Source: Geodermatophilaceae bacterium
GTDB taxonomy: Bacteria; Actinomycetota; Actinomycetes; Mycobacteriales; Geodermatophilaceae
DNA: 13,885 bases
NCBI GenBank assembly: GCA_013814015.1
Contig: JACCQS010000199.1
Location: 1-13,885, forward strand
Reading direction: 5' to 3'
Below the pieces are notes generated by a model, which made no database searches, was not told the DNA's origin, and worked only from the letters and a program-made list of their open reading frames with translations. The position numbers and the translations under genes are program-made. Shown here piece by piece: positions 6,013 through 13,125 of the stretch (the stretch's first letter is position 1; each line of letters starts with the position of its first letter).

Positions 6013-6518
6013 AGACCGTCGTTGTCGCCAGGATCGGTCGCCCACAGGGCGTCCTCGGCGAGGTCACCATCGAACTGCACACCGACGCTCCGGAGGAGCG
6101 CTTCGCCGATGGCTCGGTCCTGACCACCGACCCGCCGGAGCGCGGCCCGCTGCGGATCGAGGCGGCGCGTCAACACGGGTCGGCCTGGGTGCTCTCGATC
6201 GAGGGCATCGAGGACCGGCCGAGTGCAGAGACCTTGCGCAACACCCTGCTTCTCGTTGCCGCTGATGAGCGGCCGCCGCTCGACCAGGTCGACGAGTTCT
6301 ACGACGACCAGCTGATCGGACTTCGGGTCGAGGACACCGAGGGCTTCGAACTAGGGCAGGTCCGCAGAATCTCGCACGTCGGCGGTGACCTGTTGGTCAT
6401 CCGACGAAACGACGGCCGGGAGCTGTTGGTGCCCTTCGTGTCCGCCATCGTGCCCGAGGTGGACCTAGCGGCGGGCAAGGTGGTCGTCGATCCGCCGCCG
6501 GGCCTGCTCGAACTGTGA
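6009..6518 (+). CDS. rimM: Ribosome maturation factor RimM
   Basis: A 169-residue 16S rRNA processing factor that binds S19 and helps mature the 30S head. The N-terminal domain starts MKTVVVARIGRPQGVLGEVTIELHTD, the family signature VGxIxxxHGxxGE with substitutions. A linker with EEFYDDQLIGL-like residues (DEFYDDQLIGLRV) leads into a PRC-barrel containing GFELGQVRRISHVGGDLLVI and LLVPFVSAIVPEVDLAAGKVVVDPPPGLLEL. GTG at 6009 gives the normal family length; the frame is open further upstream but that part does not resemble RimM. The stop overlaps a possible trmD GTG (GTGA at 6515-6518). Confidence 0.95.
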   Translation: MKTVVVARIGRPQGVLGEVTIELHTDAPEERFADGSVLTTDPPERGPLRIEAARQHGSAWVLSIEGIEDRPSAETLRNTLLLVAADERPPLDQVDEFYDDQLIGLRVEDTEGFELGQVRRISHVGGDLLVIRRNDGRELLVPFVSAIVPEVDLAAGKVVVDPPPGLLEL

Positions 6519-6544
6519 TCAGCTCAGCGGAGAACAGCATCCCT

Positions 6545-7252
6545 GTGACGATCCGCGTGAAAATCGATGTCGTCACGATATTTCCCGGCTATCTGGAGCC
6601 GTTGAACGAATCTCTGGTCGGAAAGGCGCGCGAGAACGGCCTGCTGGACATCGCCATACACGACCTGCGTGCCTGGACCGACGATGTGCACCGAAGCGTT
6701 GATGACCCCCCGTACGGCGGCGGACCGGGCATGGTCATGAGCCCTGAGCCGTGGGCGCGGGCGCTGGAGTCCGTTCGGCCGGATGGCATCCGGCTGGTCG
6801 TACCCACTCCGGCAGGTCGGCCCTTCAACCAGGCGATGGCCGCCTCCTATGCACAGGAGCCGCATCTCGTATTCGCGTGCGGGCGTTACGAGGGGATTGA
6901 CCAGCGAGTGATCGACTGGGCCGCCGAGCGCGGCCCGGTCGACGAGGTGTCCTTGGGGGACTACGTCCTGGCCGGTGGTGAGGTCGCGGTCCTGGTCATC
7001 GTCGAGGCACTGGCCCGCCTCATCCCTGGCGTCCTCGGCAATTCCGGATCCGCTGCTGATGACTCCTACTCGGCCGGGCTGCTCGAAGGACCCAGCTACA
7101 CCCGCCCGGCGACCTGGCGTGGATTCGACGTACCCGAGGTCCTGCGAAGCGGTGACCATGCGGCCATAGCCAGGTGGCGCCGCGAGCAGTCCCAGGCCCG
7201 TACGGCGCAGCGACGCCCGGATCTGCTGCCAGAGACAACAGACCCGACATGA
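6545..7252 (+). CDS. trmD: tRNA (guanine37-N1)-methyltransferase TrmD
   Basis: Methylates G37 of tRNAs that read CNN codons, including tRNA-Pro, preventing +1 frameshifting; SAM is the donor. About 235 residues. Hallmarks: KIDVVTIFPGYLEPL at the start, DPPYGGGPGMVMSPEPW, FACGRYEGIDQRV, LGDYVLAGGEVAVLVIVEA (the SAM-binding trefoil knot), and NSGSAADDSYSAGLLEGPSYTRP before the C-terminal tRNA-binding domain with RPATWRGFDVPEVLRSGDHAAI. Three in-frame GTG starts are possible: 6515 (overlapping the rimM stop as GTGA), 6545 and 6557. I prefer 6545 because GGAGA (6529-6533) lies 11 bases before it; 6557 is closest to the usual family N-terminus. The last TGA overlaps the ATG of a short ORF leading to the NUDIX gene. 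Confidence 0.95.
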   Translation: MTIRVKIDVVTIFPGYLEPLNESLVGKARENGLLDIAIHDLRAWTDDVHRSVDDPPYGGGPGMVMSPEPWARALESVRPDGIRLVVPTPAGRPFNQAMAASYAQEPHLVFACGRYEGIDQRVIDWAAERGPVDEVSLGDYVLAGGEVAVLVIVEALARLIPGVLGNSGSAADDSYSAGLLEGPSYTRPATWRGFDVPEVLRSGDHAAIARWRREQSQARTAQRRPDLLPETTDPT

Positions 7253-7305
7253 GCGCTCGGCCCGAACCGACTCAGGGGCACCCTGCTGCGCGCGAATCGA
7301 TCTGA
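7249..7305 (+). other. Short ORF bridging trmD and the NUDIX gene
   Basis: An 18-codon frame, MSARPEPTQGHPAARESI, starts at an ATG overlapping the trmD stop (ATGA, 7249-7252) and ends with a TGA sharing its A with the NUDIX ATG (TGATG, 7303-7307). A ribosome leaving trmD could pass through it to the next gene with no untranslated gap. The NUDIX ATG has no good Shine-Dalgarno of its own. The peptide itself may be irrelevant. Confidence 0.35.
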
Positions 7306-7847
7306 TGGATCTACTGGCCGGCTACGGGTCCGGTCCAGGTGTGCGCCTGGCCAGCCGAGTGCTCCTTCTCGATCGCCACCAGCGGGTGCTGCTGTTCGGA
7401 GCTCGGATCGTGGAGCTGCGTACCGCCCCGGCCGAGGTCATCTTCTGGTACACCCCCGGGGGAGGGGTGGATGCCGGCGAATCCCTGCGGGCTGCCGCCG
7501 TACGCGAACTCGCCGAGGAGATCGGCTTGGTCGTGGCTGAGGCCGACCTGGAGGGACCGGTGTGGTTACGGCGATCGGTGGACCAGTTCCTCGGCACGAG
7601 AATGGATTCCCGTGAGACCTTCTTTGTGCTGCGCGAGGTCGACCACGTCGTCGACGTGACCGGGCAGACCGAGATCGAACAGTTCGAGGATCAGCCCTAT
7701 CGCTGGTGGACTCTCCGGGAGATCGCCTCGAGCCGCGAGAGCTTCGCCCCCCGAGATCTCGCGACGGTCCTGCCGGCGGTATTGGCCGGGCCGTGGTCGG
7801 GACCACCCGAGTTCATCGACGTCCAGAGCGGGGACCGGCGCAGCTGA
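7305..7847 (+). CDS. NUDIX hydrolase, specificity unknown
   Basis: A 180-residue NUDIX-fold enzyme, expected to cleave a nucleoside diphosphate linked to another moiety using divalent metal. The NUDIX box is complete at 53-75: G53, E59, R67-E68-L69, E71-E72, G74-L75, within PGGGVDAGESLRAAAVRELAEEIGL. Before it lie strands with VLLLDRHQRVLLFG and FWYTPGG; after it come RETFFVLREV and YRWWTLREIASS, where specificity is usually set. Nothing visible fixes the substrate: 8-oxo-dGTP, ADP-ribose and others remain possible. It sits between trmD and rplS, which are usually closer, and a short ORF links it to trmD. The rplS start is 195 bases away. Confidence 0.9.
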   Translation: MDLLAGYGSGPGVRLASRVLLLDRHQRVLLFGARIVELRTAPAEVIFWYTPGGGVDAGESLRAAAVRELAEEIGLVVAEADLEGPVWLRRSVDQFLGTRMDSRETFFVLREVDHVVDVTGQTEIEQFEDQPYRWWTLREIASSRESFAPRDLATVLPAVLAGPWSGPPEFIDVQSGDRRS

Positions 7848-7875
7848 GCACGGTGCATTCGACACCGCATCCCGA

Positions 7876-8042
7876 TTGGGAGCGAAAACCGTCCATGTGG
7901 CACCATTGAGAGCTGCTGGCCGGCGATCTCATCGTCTGGCAACGGCCATAACGCCCCCGGGGTTCATGTGGACGTTCGCAGTGCTGCCCCGAGGTACCCC
8001 GACCCGAAGACCGATCCGAGACCTTTCCAGAACGGACACGCG
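7876..8042 (+). promoter_or_regulatory. Intergenic region before rplS with candidate promoter
   Basis: The 195-base gap after the NUDIX gene holds a weak promoter candidate, TTGGGA (7876-7881) and CACCAT (7901-7906) with a 19-base spacer. Downstream are TCTGGCAAC, resembling TCTGGCAGAAT in the rpsP leader, and a leader containing the 26-codon ORF at 7966. rplS can thus be transcribed apart from trmD. I recognise no known ribosomal-protein leader structure. Confidence 0.3.
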
Positions 8043-8046
8043 ATGA
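7966..8046 (+). other. Short leader ORF ending on the rplS start codon
   Basis: ATG at 7966 opens a 26-codon frame beginning MWTFAVLPRGTP and ending in TGA (8044-8046), which overlaps the rplS ATG (8043-8045) as ATGA. The peptide is arginine- and threonine-rich, with several rare CGA and AGA codons. It could couple rplS translation to an upstream event or be chance; third-position G/C is only 17 of 26, which argues against a selected peptide. Confidence 0.25.
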
Positions 8047-8399
8047 ACACCCTGGACGCACTCGACGCTGAATCCCTGCGCGACGACATCCCGGACTTCC
8101 GGCCCGGTGACTCAGTCAAGGTGCATGTCCGGGTCGTGGAGGGCAACCGGTCCCGGATTCAGGTGTTCCAGGGCGTCGTGCTGCGCCGCCAGGGCGGCGG
8201 GATCCGCGAGACCTTCACAGTTCGCAAGATCAGCTTCGGCGTAGGCGTCGAGCGCACCTTCCCCGTGCACACTCCGGTGGTCGAGAAGATCGAGGTCGTC
8301 ACCCGCGGCGATGTCCGCCGCGCGAAGCTGTACTACCTGCGCGACCTGCGCGGCAAGGCCGCCAAGATCAAAGAGAAGCGGGACACCGCGACGCGCTGA
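8043..8399 (+). CDS. rplS: Large ribosomal subunit protein bL19
   Basis: A 118-residue protein of the 50S-30S interface. The family pattern is clear: DIPDFRPGDSVKVHVRVVEGNRSRIQVFQGVVLRRQGGGIRETFTVRKISFGVGVERTFPVHTPVVEKIEVVTRGDVRRAKLYYLRDLRGKAAKIKEKR. ATG 8043 gives the standard N-terminus (MNTLDALDAESLRDDIPDF); the frame is open upstream to GTG 7968, but that part is not L19-like. Only GGA at about 8036 acts as a weak Shine-Dalgarno. A 26-codon leader ORF overlaps the start as ATGA. lepB follows after 59 bases. Confidence 0.97.
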   Translation: MNTLDALDAESLRDDIPDFRPGDSVKVHVRVVEGNRSRIQVFQGVVLRRQGGGIRETFTVRKISFGVGVERTFPVHTPVVEKIEVVTRGDVRRAKLYYLRDLRGKAAKIKEKRDTATR

Positions 8400-8458
8400 G
8401 CACAGCAATGTCGCCATCTCGGCCATCGCGCAACCCACCGTCGTAGGCTGAGTCAGCC

Positions 8459-9532
8459 ATGAGCAACCCAGTCGAACCGCCCAGTCCTGCTCGGGCCGAC
8501 AGTGGGTATCACCGGGAGAACCTTATCGACCAGCCCGACCACAAGGATGGTCACGTTCCCCCCGGGGCCACCGCAGGCCTGGACGGTCCCGCGACCCGGG
8601 TCACCGGCAAGCGCCGGTGGGGTAGGCGTCGGGCGACGGGCCAGCCGAAGAAGAAGGGCTCGCTGCTCAAGGAGCTGCCGGTCCTGCTGATCATCGCCTT
8701 CGGACTGGCGGTTCTGATCAAGACGTTCCTGTTCCAAGCCTTTTTCATTCCATCCGGATCCATGGAACCGACCCTGCACGGATGCACGGGCTGCACCGGC
8801 GACCGGGTCCTGGTCAACAAGGTCGTCTACTACTTCGGCGATCCCCAGCCCGGCGACATCGTGGTGTTCGAAGGTCCTGACACCTGGGCGCCGGAGGTCC
8901 AGATCGCCGAACCGACGAACTGGTTCGCATCGATCATGGCCACCCTTGGCCGTGCCATCGGGGTAGGACCGCCGAGTGAGAAGGACTACGTGAAACGGGT
9001 GGTCGCCGTGGGCGGTCAGACCGTCGAGTGCTGCGATGCGCAGGGCCGGGTGCTGGTCGACGGGGAACCGGTGGAGGAGCCCTACATCGTCACCAACAGC
9101 CCGCTGCCGACTCGCTCGTTCGCGGCGGTGACCGTCCCGGAGGGACGGTTATGGGTGATGGGTGACAATCGCGCGGGTTCGGCCGATTCCCGGTACCACG
9201 TCACTGATCAGTACAGCGGCACCATCGCAGTGGACGACGTGATCGGCAAAGCGGCCATCATCGTGTGGCCGTTCAGCCGTTTCACGGTGCTCGACGACCC
9301 CGACATCCAGGGTTTCGGTGCCGCGGCCCTGTCCGGGCTCCCCGCTTACTCCGCCGCGGGCGTCCCCATGGCACTGGGCGCCGGCATCGTTGTGCCCTTC
9401 GCCGTAGGACGGCGCGCTGGCCTGCGTGGTCGGTCCCCGCCGAAAGAGGGGGTTCAGCTCATGACGCCGAGAGGGCTGTACGTGTGCCCGGGGAAGACGG
9501 ATGTGAGCGACCCGAGCCCGAGAGTGCGCTGA
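8459..9532 (+). CDS. lepB: Type I signal peptidase
   Basis: Membrane serine peptidase that removes signal peptides from Sec- and Tat-exported proteins. The cytoplasmic N-terminus (1-70) is polar with a basic run (KRRWGRRR, KKK), followed by a membrane helix at about 73-97. Catalytic Ser101 lies in FIPSGSMEPTL and Lys179 in DYVKRVVAVGG; box E is GDNRAGSADSRYH (235-247). The insert GCTGCTGD just after the active site and a CC pair at 191-192 could form disulphides outside the membrane. A second hydrophobic stretch (about 295-316) may be a C-terminal membrane helix. Residues after about 332 are translated antisense to the end of the DUF1501 gene and look unlike a conserved tail. TAGGCT at 8444-8449 could be a -10 element. 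The start ATG has no strong Shine-Dalgarno. Confidence 0.95.
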   Translation: MSNPVEPPSPARADSGYHRENLIDQPDHKDGHVPPGATAGLDGPATRVTGKRRWGRRRATGQPKKKGSLLKELPVLLIIAFGLAVLIKTFLFQAFFIPSGSMEPTLHGCTGCTGDRVLVNKVVYYFGDPQPGDIVVFEGPDTWAPEVQIAEPTNWFASIMATLGRAIGVGPPSEKDYVKRVVAVGGQTVECCDAQGRVLVDGEPVEEPYIVTNSPLPTRSFAAVTVPEGRLWVMGDNRAGSADSRYHVTDQYSGTIAVDDVIGKAAIIVWPFSRFTVLDDPDIQGFGAAALSGLPAYSAAGVPMALGAGIVVPFAVGRRAGLRGRSPPKEGVQLMTPRGLYVCPGKTDVSDPSPRVR

Positions 9533-10746
9533 GCGACCTCTCCCAGCACGTCGCGGTAGTCATTCGGCGTGGCCAGATCACCTTGAACCAACGCAGCGGG
9601 CGCGAGGCCGGGCCAGGCGCCGTGTACGAGTCCGCCGCGGACGCCGCCGCCGAGAAGGAACATGACCCCGCCCTTGCCGTGGTCTGTTCCGCTGCTGCCG
9701 TTGCGCGCCAGCCGCCGACCGAACTCAGACATGGTCACCACGGTCACATCTGAGATCCGGGGACCGACGTCTGTGGCGAAGGCCGACAGAGTCTGGGACA
9801 GGGCCGCGAGGTTGTTGGCCATGTCGCCGGTCACCGCGCCGGCGTTAGTGTGCATGTCCCAACCGCCGATGTCGAGCGTGGCCACCCGTAGACCGGCATC
9901 GGCCTTGATGAGTCGCGCGATGTCGGCCATGCGGTCGCCGACCCCGTCGTTGGGATAGACAGCTCCGGGCGCGGGGGTGGGGAACTGGGCCTGGATCGGT
10001 ATCGCGTCGGCCATCGCCTTAAGGGTGTTCAGGCCGTGGGCTCCGGCCGGATCGTCCAAGCCGGTGAACAGCGACTCCAGCGCGGTCAACATCGCGGGTT
10101 GGCTGTCGAGCAGCGTGAGTGACTCGATCCCTGACATGGCGATGGCGCCCGGCGCTCCGGCCAAGGAACGGGCAACCGTCACTCCTTCGCTGACCGCCCG
10201 GAACGTCGTACCCGGCCCCATCTCGGCCAGCACCCGGGCCAGCCAGCCGGTGTGCGTCCCGGGTGAAGCGACGCCGCGCTCCACTTGTTCCTGTGCGTCG
10301 AAGTGGCTACGGCTGCTCTCCGTGGCGCCCACCGCGTGCACGATGCCGAGTTGTCCGCTGGTCCACAGCGGCAGTAGCGCAGCCACCGACGGATGCAGGC
10401 CGAATGTGCGGTCCAGATTCAGCAGCGAGCCATTCGGAATAGCCATGCTCCCGCGCGCGGCGATGTAGTCCGGGTCCGAGCCGGGAATCACAGTGCCCAA
10501 CCCGTCGAAGCCGCCGCGGAGAAAGACGTACACAAGTGTCTTACCGTTCCCGGTGGCCGGTGCGGCGAAGGCGTAACGGCTCGTGACCAACTGCGAGCCC
10601 AGACAGGCGGTGGCCACCATGCCTGCTCCAGCGAGAAAGCGCCGGCGAGTGAAGCCGTGCCTCCAGAGCGCCTCCTGCTCGGCAAGTCCGGTCTTGACTC
10701 GCTCGGCGGCGGCGATGATCAGGCGGCTCTGCGCGGGGCTCGTCAT
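9454..10746 (-). CDS. DUF1501 family protein with Tat signal peptide
   Basis: A 430-residue protein of unknown function, related to the alkaline phosphatase/sulfatase superfamily fold. The N-terminus has a twin-arginine motif (T33-R34-R35-R36-F37-L38), a hydrophobic stretch (GAGMVATACLGSQLV) and a likely AFA-type cleavage site near residue 61, so it is exported folded, probably with a cofactor or metal. Family landmarks are VYVFLRGGFDGL (73-84), GLHPSVAALLPLW, SRSHFDAQEQVERG, TLDIGGWDMHTN, and VVTMSEFGRRLARNGSSGTDHGKGGVMFLLGG near the end. The C-terminus FPGHTYSPLGVMS is normal for the family. Its ATG overlaps the stop of the upstream DUF1800 gene (ATGA), so the two are coupled. The last 79 bases overlap the end of lepB tail to tail. 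Confidence 0.92.
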   Translation of the reverse strand: MTSPAQSRLIIAAAERVKTGLAEQEALWRHGFTRRRFLAGAGMVATACLGSQLVTSRYAFAAPATGNGKTLVYVFLRGGFDGLGTVIPGSDPDYIAARGSMAIPNGSLLNLDRTFGLHPSVAALLPLWTSGQLGIVHAVGATESSRSHFDAQEQVERGVASPGTHTGWLARVLAEMGPGTTFRAVSEGVTVARSLAGAPGAIAMSGIESLTLLDSQPAMLTALESLFTGLDDPAGAHGLNTLKAMADAIPIQAQFPTPAPGAVYPNDGVGDRMADIARLIKADAGLRVATLDIGGWDMHTNAGAVTGDMANNLAALSQTLSAFATDVGPRISDVTVVTMSEFGRRLARNGSSGTDHGKGGVMFLLGGGVRGGLVHGAWPGLAPAALVQGDLATPNDYRDVLGEVAQRTLGLGSLTSVFPGHTYSPLGVMS

Positions 10747-12191
10747 CTCAGCAACAGGTACGGGGAGTCGAGCGCGAGAACGGTCAGGTTCGGCAACATC
10801 TGGTCGACCTTGCGTTTGTTGAAGGGCTCGCCGTCGGTCATGCCGGCGGCGGTGAGCAACGCCTGACGGTGATCCGAGCGGAAGATCTGTCTGGTAAGCG
10901 CGTTGGTCAGCCGGTCCACCATCTGCCCATGGGTGGCCATCGGTGGTCCAGCCAGTAGCTGATCAAGGGCCGGATAAGTGAGCCCCGCCGGTGCACCGGC
11001 CACCAGCGTCCGGTGCACATTCCACCGGCTCACCGTGCCGGTCACCGAATGCCACCTGCTGGCGATGTCGGGATATCCGGTCGGCGCTCGGTAGCTGAAG
11101 GGTTGGTTGTCCAGCCACACGCTGATCGCCCGGATCTCCGAGATGGCCGTCTTGTTGGAGCCGACGGGCAGGCCGATTCCCATCGCCCGGATGCTGGCAA
11201 CGACATCCTCCAGCGGGCGGCGCGCCTTGCGGCCGATCGAGTCTACGAACTCCGCGGAGCCGAATAGGGCCCGTAGCCACGGCACTATCGCCGTACCGTT
11301 GGCAAGGTAGACATCGGCCAGAGCGTTCACCAACGAATCGGGTGGATCGTCGGACACGAACCGGATCGCCAGCTTCCGGGACAGCGCCAGCGCGGTGCTC
11401 GGGTGCCGAGCGAGGTAGCGAAGGTAGGAGTCTCCGACTGCCAAGCCCCCGCTGGCCGTGGAGTTCGCCGAGGACCAGCCCAGCACCTTCACCGGACCGA
11501 CGTAATGCCAGTCGGGACGGTAGTAGTACTGGCGCTTCTCGTCGCAGGTACGGCCGGTGAGCACGTACGCGCTGTTGAGCACGTCGGCTTCGGTGAACCC
11601 GGCGTCGATGCCGACGGTGTGCAACTCCAGCAGCTCTCGGCCGTAATTCTCGTTCGGCCGATCCAGTCGGGATTTGTCGTTGCCGAGGTACATGAGCATC
11701 GCGGCGCTGCGGGCGTCGGCCAGGAGCAGACTCTCGAAGCTGGCCAGCGCATGCTTCCGGATCACGACTCGGTCCTCGAGCGACTTGGCGGTCCACGCCG
11801 GAGCCAGCGCGCCGAACACGTTGAGATGGTTGCTCCAGAAGTCGACCATGACCTCGACCAGCTGCCGGTTGCTCCAGATCTGGCGCACCAGAGTCGCTTC
11901 CACCGTCTCGGTGAAGGTCAACTGACGTTCGCTGGCAACGGTCAGCGAGGCCAACTTCGCGGCACTGAACGTCAGTGTGGAATAGCGGGTCAGGAAAGCG
12001 TTGACAGCGCCATCCGCGATCCGGGTCGGCTGTAGCTGATCTTCCAGCCACGCCGAGCTCCCTCGCCGGATGACGTCTGCGGCCATCTGCGCGGTCGGGC
12101 CGAAGGTGGCCCGGCGCAGGAGGTGCAATGCCGGGTCAGGGTCGAGCGGGGAAAGCATGGCCGGGCTGGTGGCGAGCGGCGAAGCGGTCAT
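10743..12191 (-). CDS. DUF1800 family protein
   Basis: A 482-residue protein of unknown function that very often accompanies DUF1501. Family marks: LHLLRRATFGPTAQM (22-36), MVDFWSNHLNVF (115-126), and the signature NENYGRELLELHTVGIDAGFTEADVLNSAYVLTGR (180-214), followed by YYRPDWHYVGPVKVLGW and, later, YRAPTGYPDIASRWHSVTG. Unlike its partner it shows no Tat motif or hydrophobic N-terminal segment. The ATG at 12191 has a good Shine-Dalgarno (GAGGAC directly upstream on the minus strand) and a -10 candidate TACACT (12232-12227). First gene of a two-gene minus-strand operon inside the otherwise plus-strand lepB-rnhB cluster. Confidence 0.92.
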   Translation of the reverse strand: MTASPLATSPAMLSPLDPDPALHLLRRATFGPTAQMAADVIRRGSSAWLEDQLQPTRIADGAVNAFLTRYSTLTFSAAKLASLTVASERQLTFTETVEATLVRQIWSNRQLVEVMVDFWSNHLNVFGALAPAWTAKSLEDRVVIRKHALASFESLLLADARSAAMLMYLGNDKSRLDRPNENYGRELLELHTVGIDAGFTEADVLNSAYVLTGRTCDEKRQYYYRPDWHYVGPVKVLGWSSANSTASGGLAVGDSYLRYLARHPSTALALSRKLAIRFVSDDPPDSLVNALADVYLANGTAIVPWLRALFGSAEFVDSIGRKARRPLEDVVASIRAMGIGLPVGSNKTAISEIRAISVWLDNQPFSYRAPTGYPDIASRWHSVTGTVSRWNVHRTLVAGAPAGLTYPALDQLLAGPPMATHGQMVDRLTNALTRQIFRSDHRQALLTAAGMTDGEPFNKRKVDQMLPNLTVLALDSPYLLLR

Positions 12192-12226
12192 GTCCTCACT
12201 TACCTCGTCGGTTCGGATCGTGGCTC

Positions 12227-12255
12227 AGTGTAGCGGATCGCTTACGATAAGTGAT
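12227..12255 (-). promoter_or_regulatory. DUF1800-DUF1501 promoter with imperfect palindrome
   Basis: On the minus strand TACACT (12232-12227) fits TANNNT and lies about 35 bases before the DUF1800 ATG. Directly upstream, ATCACTTA and TAAGCGAT form an imperfect inverted repeat around TCG (12255-12237; 7 of 8 arm positions match). It covers the expected -35 region, where no consensus hexamer is visible. This layout suits a repressor or activator site, but the binding protein is unknown. Confidence 0.4.
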
Positions 12256-12360
12256 TGGAATGCCGTGAAGAGTTGAACTATCTCTGGGTCGAATGTGCCG
12301 CCGCTAGTGCAGTCCGGAGGTGCTGGCCGTGCGTCGCGCTCCGGTTAAGCTCGGCAGGTC

Positions 12361-13125
12361 ATGGCCCCTTCTGCTACCGGTTTGATTGCTCGGCCCCGGC
12401 GTGCGGTCGTGAATCCGGAGGCGGGCCTCTGGGCCATGGAGGAGGCGCTGCACAGACGTGGGTTCTCCTGCGTCGCCGGAGCGGACGAGGCAGGACGCGG
12501 CGCGTGTGCGGGACCGCTGGTCACCGCCGCCTGCATCCTCCCCGCGGGTCCGCGGGGCCGGGTTCCGGAACTGGCCGATTCCAAGCTGCTGACCGCGGCC
12601 GCCCGGGAACGGGTCTACGCCGAGGTCCTACGGCGGGCTCGCGCTTGGTCCGTCATCATCATCCCGCCCGGGGAGGTGGATGCTCGGGGGCTACACAAGG
12701 CCAACGTCGAAGGCCTGCGCCGAGCTTTCGCGCGGTTGCCGATGGACCCGGACTACGCGCTGATCGACGGATTTCCGATTGCCGGACTGGGCGTACCGGC
12801 GCTGGCGGTCTGGAAGGGCGACCGTACGGCCGCCTGCGTGGCAGCGGCGTCAGTTCTGGCGAAGGTGACTCGGGACCGGATGATGGTGGATCTGCACCAG
12901 GTGTATCCGGGCTACGACTTCGCCACCCACAAGGGGTACATCACCCCCGGACACACCGGTGCGCTCGACCTTCGCGGACCGTGCCCCGAGCACCGGCGCG
13001 GGTTCATCACCGTGTCGAGTCGGTTACCGGCAGACTCCGGCCATGACATGGTGGACGCGTTGAGTGTGCCGGCCGCCGATGCGACGCACGACGACGCCGA
13101 GGCAGGTGACTGGAATGAGTTCTGA
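12361..13125 (+). CDS. rnhB: Ribonuclease HII
   Basis: Cleaves RNA in RNA-DNA hybrids and single ribonucleotides embedded in DNA. 254 residues. The four acidic active-site residues are present: D42 and E43 in VAGADEAGRGACAGPLV, D136 in YALIDGF and D172 in SVLAKVTRDRMM. Also typical are LADSKLLTAAARERVY, THKGYITPGHTGAL and GPCPEHRRGF. A 35-residue lead before the core and a disordered acidic tail (ADATHDDAEAGDWNEF) flank it. TAAGCT at 12346-12351 is a possible -10 element 9 bases before the ATG, and no good Shine-Dalgarno is seen. The divergent DUF1800 gene shares the 169-base upstream gap. The last 11 bases overlap the DUF2469 start. Confidence 0.96.
   Translation: MAPSATGLIARPRRAVVNPEAGLWAMEEALHRRGFSCVAGADEAGRGACAGPLVTAACILPAGPRGRVPELADSKLLTAAARERVYAEVLRRARAWSVIIIPPGEVDARGLHKANVEGLRRAFARLPMDPDYALIDGFPIAGLGVPALAVWKGDRTAACVAAASVLAKVTRDRMMVDLHQVYPGYDFATHKGYITPGHTGALDLRGPCPEHRRGFITVSSRLPADSGHDMVDALSVPAADATHDDAEAGDWNEF

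Noticed and set aside
11403..12035. Plus-strand open frame of 210 codons
   Set aside because: Antisense to the DUF1800 signature region, with no domain of its own.
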